From assembly GCA_030152625.1 (NCBI GenBank), contig JASLJD010000007.1, positions 1 through 10,636 of the forward strand: DNA of 10,636 bases, read 5' to 3'. This stretch comes from Erysipelothrix sp. (GTDB lineage: Bacteria > Bacillota_I > Bacilli_A > Erysipelotrichales > Erysipelotrichaceae). Within the stretch, counting starts at the first letter, position 1. Each line of letters opens with the position of its first letter. A model generated the notes under the pieces. It had not been told where the DNA came from. It did no database searches and was given only the letters and a program-made list of their open reading frames with translations. The position numbers were made by a program, and so were the translations under genes. Below, piece by piece: positions 6,448 through 10,636 of the stretch.

Positions 6448-6476
6448 TTGTTTAAAATCGAAAAATCAAGTATGAT
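6448..6476 (+). promoter_or_regulatory. Promoter of rny-ymdB
   Basis: TTGTTT (6448-6453), 17 bases, TATGAT (6471-6476). It lies just after the recA terminator and would start transcription near 6483, leaving a 50-base leader before rny. The rny ribosome site is AGAGGG at 6520-6525. Confidence 0.6.
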
Positions 6477-6532
6477 ATAGATGTTAGGTTACTATTTGGA
6501 TCAAAATGAATTGAAAGGTAGAGGGATTTTTA

Positions 6533-8098
6533 ATGTCAAATAGTTCATATGATCTCTCCATCTTGATTTTAGTCGGTCTCAGTGTTTTTGTTATAACGAT
6601 AATTGCGGTGATCGTTATTGGAAAAATACGTCTAAACAGTGCTCGAAAACGGGCTCAAATGACTTTAGAAGACGCTGAGAAAGAAGCAGAAAACATCGTG
6701 CGTCAAGCAATTTTAGAAGCCAAAACAGAAAGTTATGAACTGAAATTGAAAGCAGAGAAGGAAGTTCAAGAAGAAATGAAAGTTCTTCATGAAAAAACTT
6801 CAAAACTTGAAAGACGCGAAGAAAATTTAAACCTTCGTGATGAAAATATTTTGGCGAAGGATCAAGAACTTTTAAAAAAGGAACGAAACCTTAGTTCAAG
6901 TCGAGAAAAATTGAAGAAAGCCGAAGAAAAATTAAAAGCTCAAACTGAGGAACATTTAAAAGAGTTAGAACGCATTGCATCGATTTCACAAGAAGATGCA
7001 CGCAACGAACTTTTTGCTCAAGTCGAGCAAAAAATGGAACGAGAAGTTTTAACCTATGTCCGCGAACAAGAGGACTTAGCGCATGAAAGAGCCGAAGATA
7101 TTGCTCGTAGCATTATTGCTTTAGCGATTTCACGTTATGCGCAAGAAGAAGTCGAATTACGTACCTCAACAGTTGTGGCTTTGCCAAACGAAGACATGAA
7201 AGGTCGTGTTATCGGTCGGGAAGGTCGTAACATTCGGGCTTTTGAAAAGTTGACCGGTGTGGATTTGATTATTGATGATACACCCGAAGTCATCACTTTA
7301 TCTTGTTTCAATCCTATCCGACGTGAAATTGGAAGAATTGCGATTGAAGCTTTGATCAGTGATGGACGTATTCAACCAGGACGGATTGAAGAAGCCGTAT
7401 CAAAAGCTGAAAAGCAGGTTCATCATGAAATGCGAAAAGCAGGTCAAGATGCCTTATTCGATCTTGGATTAAGTAAAATGAATCGTGAACTTGTCAATAC
7501 TTTAGGTCGTTTAAAATATCGCTATAGTTATGGACAAAATGTCCTTAAGCACAGTATTGAAGTCGCTCATTTGGCAGGGATGATGGCCGCAGAATTGGGC
7601 CTAAATCAACGCCTAGCAAAAAGAGCAGGACTTCTACATGATATCGGTAAAGCTGTCGACTTTGAAATGGAAGGAACCCACGTTGAGCTCGGAGTTCGCT
7701 TAGCGAAAAAACATCAAGAACATCCCGTGGTCATCGATGCGATCGCTTCCCATCATGGCGATGTGGAACCGAAATCAGTTATCGCCGTGCTTGTTGCAGC
7801 GGCAGATACCCTCAGTGCAGCCCGACCAGGCGCTCGCGTTGAGAGTTTCGAAGGCTATATTCAACGCCTTGAAGACTTAGAAGCAATGGCGATTACTCGT
7901 GAAGGTGTTCAAAAGGCCTTTGCAATCTCTGCAGGTCGTGAACTAAGAGTCATGGTTGTCCCTGATAAAGTTGATGATTTGGAAGCAAGCAAACTTGCAC
8001 GTGAAATTCGAGAGGACATCGAGAAAGAATTGACTTATCCTGGTCAAATTAAGGTAACGGTTATTCGTGAATTTAGAAGTTCGGAGTTGGCAAAATAG
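6533..8098 (+). CDS. rny: Ribonuclease Y
   Basis: RNase Y is the membrane-anchored endonuclease that starts decay and processing of many mRNAs in Firmicutes. The 521-residue protein (B. subtilis 520) has an N-terminal membrane helix (about 9-31). A long charged coiled coil (about 35-200) is rich in K/E/R. The KH RNA-binding domain carries GRVIGREGRNIR at 224-235. The HD hydrolase domain has the metal-binding pair His369-Asp370 in LLHDIGKAVD, plus HHGDVEPKS and AADTLSAARPGAR downstream. All domains appear intact, so this is a functional nuclease by inspection. The TAG stop is directly followed by the ymdB ATG. In Bacillus rny and ymdB are also adjacent downstream of recA, which agrees with the order here. 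Confidence 0.98.
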   Translation: MSNSSYDLSILILVGLSVFVITIIAVIVIGKIRLNSARKRAQMTLEDAEKEAENIVRQAILEAKTESYELKLKAEKEVQEEMKVLHEKTSKLERREENLNLRDENILAKDQELLKKERNLSSSREKLKKAEEKLKAQTEEHLKELERIASISQEDARNELFAQVEQKMEREVLTYVREQEDLAHERAEDIARSIIALAISRYAQEEVELRTSTVVALPNEDMKGRVIGREGRNIRAFEKLTGVDLIIDDTPEVITLSCFNPIRREIGRIAIEALISDGRIQPGRIEEAVSKAEKQVHHEMRKAGQDALFDLGLSKMNRELVNTLGRLKYRYSYGQNVLKHSIEVAHLAGMMAAELGLNQRLAKRAGLLHDIGKAVDFEMEGTHVELGVRLAKKHQEHPVVIDAIASHHGDVEPKSVIAVLVAAADTLSAARPGARVESFEGYIQRLEDLEAMAITREGVQKAFAISAGRELRVMVVPDKVDDLEASKLAREIREDIEKELTYPGQIKVTVIREFRSSELAK

Positions 8099-8863
8099 AT
8101 GAATATTTTATTTGTGGGTGATGTTGTTGGTAAGCCCGGGAGAAAAATACTGGGAGAAAAGTTACCGGAAATCGTCGAAGAAAATGCGATTGACTTTGTC
8201 ATTGTGAATGGCGAAAACAGCGCTCATGGGAAAGGTATTACCGCTCGCATTTATCGTTATTTTATGGAGATAGGTGTCGATTGTGTCACCATGGGAAACC
8301 ATACTTTCGCAAAAAGAGAAATTATGGACACTTATGATGAATGTGAAAATTTACTTGTTCCAGCGAATATAGAACCCTTGGATTTTGGGAATTATTACAA
8401 AGTTTTTGAACGAGCTGGGCGAAAGATTTGTGTTGTGAATCTATATGGCGTATCCTTTATGAATAGAGTCGCAGATGAGCCTTACCCTTATATGGATAAG
8501 GTCCTGGACGAGGTTGACGCTGATTATTATTTTGTGGATTTTCATGCCGAATCAACAAGTGAGACGATCTTTTTTGCAAGAATGTATCAAAATGAAGTGG
8601 ATGCTGTTGTGGGGACACATACCCATGTACAGACGGCTGATGAGCAAATCATTGGTCAATGCGCTTACATCACCGATGTTGGTATGACGGGACCGAAAGA
8701 TGGAGTTATAGGTCGAGATTTTGAAGAATTATACACCGCATTAATTAAGGGAGAAAAAACACATTATACGCTTGCGAAAGGCGAAGCGATGCTTAATGCC
8801 GTCATCATTGAAGTTGATGATGAGAGCATGCGTTCGAAAAGCATTCGCCGGCTTGCTTGCTAG
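8099..8863 (+). CDS. ymdB: YmdB-family metallophosphoesterase
   Basis: YmdB proteins are dinuclear-metal phosphodiesterases active on 2',3'-cyclic nucleotides; in B. subtilis YmdB affects biofilm versus motility decisions and is linked to RNase Y. The 254-residue protein shows the whole family pattern: ILFVGDVVGKPGR with metal ligand Asp8, NGEN (Glu39, Asn40) followed by AHGKG, TMGNHTF (Asn67, His68), VDFHAE (His149), VGTHTHVQTAD (His174, His176) and ITDVGMTGPKDGVIG. All expected ligands are present; the usual Trp after GNHT is Phe. The ATG abuts the rny TAG and the only upstream purine-rich site (GGAG at 8083-8086) is 12 bases away, so translation probably depends on ribosomes leaving rny. 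A terminator follows at once. Confidence 0.95.
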   Translation: MNILFVGDVVGKPGRKILGEKLPEIVEENAIDFVIVNGENSAHGKGITARIYRYFMEIGVDCVTMGNHTFAKREIMDTYDECENLLVPANIEPLDFGNYYKVFERAGRKICVVNLYGVSFMNRVADEPYPYMDKVLDEVDADYYFVDFHAESTSETIFFARMYQNEVDAVVGTHTHVQTADEQIIGQCAYITDVGMTGPKDGVIGRDFEELYTALIKGEKTHYTLAKGEAMLNAVIIEVDDESMRSKSIRRLAC

Positions 8864-8871
8864 TGTGCTTG

Positions 8872-8898
8872 AAAGCCAAGCCTTTGCTTGGCTTTTTT
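8872..8898 (+). terminator. Rho-independent terminator after ymdB
   Basis: AAAGCCAAGC (8872-8881) pairs perfectly with GCTTGGCTTT (8886-8895) around a CTTT loop, with a T-run to 8898. It separates rny-ymdB from the RNase J-family gene. Confidence 0.93.
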
Positions 8899-8901
8899 AT
8901 T

Positions 8902-8907
8902 TATAAT
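8902..8907 (+). promoter_or_regulatory. Possible -10 box of the RNase J-family gene
   Basis: TATAAT lies directly after the ymdB terminator and 32 bases before the ATG at 8934. No recognisable -35 sits 16-18 bases upstream, because that sequence is the terminator stem, and there is no TG extension. Alternatives such as TTGCTT-17-TATAGA (8884-8912) also overlap the terminator. The gene may instead rely on read-through. Its Shine-Dalgarno AAAGGAG (8916-8922) is 11 bases from the ATG. Confidence 0.4.
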
Positions 8908-8933
8908 ATAGATATAAAGGAGTTTTATTTTTT

Positions 8934-10583
8934 ATGGAAAAAATACGTTATTTTGCATTGGGAGGTTTGGATGAAAACGGTCGAAACATGTCTGTTCTTG
9001 AAATCGATCAAGAAATTTATATTCTCGACGTTGGCTTGAAATACCCTGAAAATGAACAATTGGGTGTTCAAGCGATCATTCCAGATTTCTCCTATATTTT
9101 AAAAAACAAAAACCGTGTCCGTGGTATTTTCATTACACACGGCCATGACGATGTCATGGGTGCCTTGCCTTACTTGATTGAGGAAGCGGACTTCCCAATT
9201 TATACGACACCCCTTGTTGCAGCGATGCTTAAGGATCTTTTTAAAGAACATGGTATTAAAAAATACAGTATCCACAGTCATCGCCGCAATAGTCACTTTA
9301 AAATTGCTAATCGACAAATTCGCTTTTTCTCTCTAACGCATTCGATACCCGATGCAGTAGGAGTAGCGATTCAGTCAGAACATGGCTATTTAGTCCACTC
9401 TGGAGAGTTTATTATGGACTTCAACACCTCATCAAAAGCCTTTGATTTAAACATCGCCGCGATATCAGATTTAGGAAGGCAAGGTGTTTTCCTCTTGCTC
9501 AGTGAATCGGTTTCCGCAAGCCAGGAAGGTTTTACGGCGCCAGATCATCGAATTGAACGTCAGATTGAACCGATTTTTGAGGACACAGACAAACGGATTA
9601 TTGTGAGCCTTTATGAACAAAACATTTACCGTTTAATTGAAGTGATCGAGATGGCGAAACGATACCGTCGTAAAATCTATTTCTATGGAGAAAAACAACG
9701 TCGTTTAATGCACCATCTTGAAAAACTCAATTATTTTACGATTCCTAAAAACATGTTACTCAGCCCAAAGAATTTCCATAACGATTATGAAAATGTTGTG
9801 GTGATTGTTTCGGATGTTGGTCCAAATGTCTTCCGCAAAATGGGGCGGATTGCTCTTGGAGAAGATCAACTTATCCAAGCAAGACCAGAAGATACCTTTG
9901 TTATTGCCTCACCTGTGGTCCCAGGAACAGAAAAGCTTTCCTCAGAGGTGATCAATGAACTTTACAAAGAAGGCGTTCGTGTTGAGGAATTGGATGCCAG
10001 TTCGATGCATGCATCCGAAGAAGATATTCGTATGATGCTCGCTCTTTTAAAACCGAAGCATTTTATTCCTATCAAAGGAAGCTATAAAGAGCTTTTGGCT
10101 AATGTTGAAATTGCAAATGAAATGGGCTTACGTCGTAATCGTGCCTTTGCACTTGATAATGGTCAAATCGCGAGCTTTGAAAAAGGGCGTTTCAGCCATG
10201 CGAGTGATCGTCTTAAGTTAGAAGATGTCCTTATTGATGGCCATGATAACCTTGATGCAGGTGGCTTAGTTTTAAGAGATCGTAAGATTTTAGGAACAGA
10301 TGGATCGATTATCGTGGGGATTGTGATTGATCAAAAAACTAAGAAGGTCATCGGTGGACCCGATGTCCAATCTCGCGGTGTTATTTACTTGAAAGATGCC
10401 CGACATATCATGAGTGAAGTTGGTAAAATTTTAGAGAATACCATCAATGAACATGTCAAGGCGAAGCAATATCGCCATATTGACACAAGAAATGAAGCGC
10501 GTAAACGAATTTCTAAATATGTTTTTAAAGAGACCGGAAAAAGACCGATGATCATGCCGGTTATTATTGAATTAAGACGATAG
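8934..10583 (+). CDS. rnj: RNase J-family protein with degenerate active site (J2-like)
   Basis: RNase J enzymes are metallo-beta-lactamase/beta-CASP nucleases acting as 5'-3' exonuclease and endonuclease. The 549-residue length and overall order match: MBL core (about 1-205), beta-CASP (about 205-340), return to MBL (about 340-410) and a C-terminal domain (about 430-549) ending RPMIMPVIIEL. Fold-defining stretches such as FALGGLDENGRNM, ITHGHDD, THSIPDAVGV, PGTEKLSS and LVLRDRKIL are clear. The active site is altered. HxHxDH reads HGHDDV (Val74 for His). TGDF reads SGEF (Glu158 for Asp). The HVSGHGS motif is shortened to HAS (359-361). The IPVHGEY motif reads IPIKGSY (Lys381 for His). GSQGEP in the beta-CASP domain is lost, and GEIGKN reads DENGRN. 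B. subtilis RNase J2, a weakly active partner of J1, also lacks some ligands and lies near spoIIIE and recA. I infer a J2-type, probably non-catalytic subunit; residual or altered activity is not excluded. Confidence 0.92.
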   Translation: MEKIRYFALGGLDENGRNMSVLEIDQEIYILDVGLKYPENEQLGVQAIIPDFSYILKNKNRVRGIFITHGHDDVMGALPYLIEEADFPIYTTPLVAAMLKDLFKEHGIKKYSIHSHRRNSHFKIANRQIRFFSLTHSIPDAVGVAIQSEHGYLVHSGEFIMDFNTSSKAFDLNIAAISDLGRQGVFLLLSESVSASQEGFTAPDHRIERQIEPIFEDTDKRIIVSLYEQNIYRLIEVIEMAKRYRRKIYFYGEKQRRLMHHLEKLNYFTIPKNMLLSPKNFHNDYENVVVIVSDVGPNVFRKMGRIALGEDQLIQARPEDTFVIASPVVPGTEKLSSEVINELYKEGVRVEELDASSMHASEEDIRMMLALLKPKHFIPIKGSYKELLANVEIANEMGLRRNRAFALDNGQIASFEKGRFSHASDRLKLEDVLIDGHDNLDAGGLVLRDRKILGTDGSIIVGIVIDQKTKKVIGGPDVQSRGVIYLKDARHIMSEVGKILENTINEHVKAKQYRHIDTRNEARKRISKYVFKETGKRPMIMPVIIELRR

Positions 10584-10595
10584 GAGGTGTGCAGC

Positions 10596-10636
10596 GTGAA
10601 AAAAAATCGACTTCGCGAAATTGTTGTAGCTATTCT
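10596..10636 (+). CDS. Start of an unidentified gene, possibly FtsK/SpoIIIE-type
   Basis: A GTG start at 10596 is preceded by a strong AGGAGGTG (10582-10589) that overlaps the TAG of the previous gene, with a 6-base spacer. Only 13 complete codons are in the window, reading MKKNRLREIVVAI. A basic start running into hydrophobic residues suggests a membrane segment. FtsK/SpoIIIE DNA translocases begin this way, and rnjB lies close to spoIIIE in Bacillus, so that is my first guess, but 13 residues cannot establish it. It is cotranslated or at least cotranscribed with the RNase J-family gene. Confidence 0.5.
   Translation, partial: MKKNRLREIVVAI

Noticed and set aside
8872..8898. Possible attenuator or riboswitch before the RNase J-family gene
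   Set aside because: The gap from the ymdB stop to the ATG is only 70 bases, filled by a plain terminator hairpin and a ribosome site; no alternative pairing or aptamer-like conserved sequence visible.
8857..9039. 60-codon plus-strand frame overlapping the ymdB end and the RNase J-family start
   Set aside because: It runs through a terminator hairpin and into an established gene in another frame; no family signal.

Overview
The window is a conserved chromosomal region of a low-to-moderate GC Gram-positive (Firmicutes / Bacillota, Erysipelotrichia-like) bacterium. Supporting evidence is a type B RNase P RNA, GpsB, RecU, RNase Y, a YmdB phosphodiesterase and an RNase J-family protein, all with Bacillus-type Shine-Dalgarno sites. 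Tryptophan is encoded by TGG and TGA is used as a stop, so this is not the Mycoplasma/Spiroplasma code. The order assignment is inference. There are no mobile elements, CRISPR arrays, tRNAs or phage genes, and no gene-free stretch longer than 300 bases.

Layout. Positions 1-3007 on the minus strand hold recU followed by a class A penicillin-binding protein gene (ponA) that runs off the left edge. A 115-bp divergent promoter region (3008-3122) separates this pair from gpsB, which is followed almost without a gap by the RNase P RNA gene (rnpB) and a rho-independent terminator. A new promoter at about 3862-3870 starts rodZ-pgsA-recA, closed by a terminator whose stem includes the recA stop codon. 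A further promoter at 6448-6476 drives rny-ymdB, closed by another terminator. Then come an RNase J-family gene and the first codons of a further gene, possibly an ftsK/spoIIIE-type translocase.

How the genes fit together. The left half is cell-wall growth and division (PBP1, GpsB, RodZ) mixed with recombination and repair (RecU, RecA) and membrane lipid synthesis (PgsA). The right half is RNA decay: the membrane-anchored endonuclease RNase Y, its partner-type phosphodiesterase YmdB, and an RNase J paralogue.

The most unusual observation is in that RNase J gene (8934-10583). It has the full family length and fold order, but several residues of the metal centre and beta-CASP motifs are replaced or deleted. 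It looks like a non-catalytic or strongly altered, J2-type subunit encoded next to RNase Y. Secondary oddities are RecA substitutions at normally near-invariant positions with a missing acidic tail, a pentapeptide tandem repeat in RodZ, and the absence of cinA between pgsA and recA.
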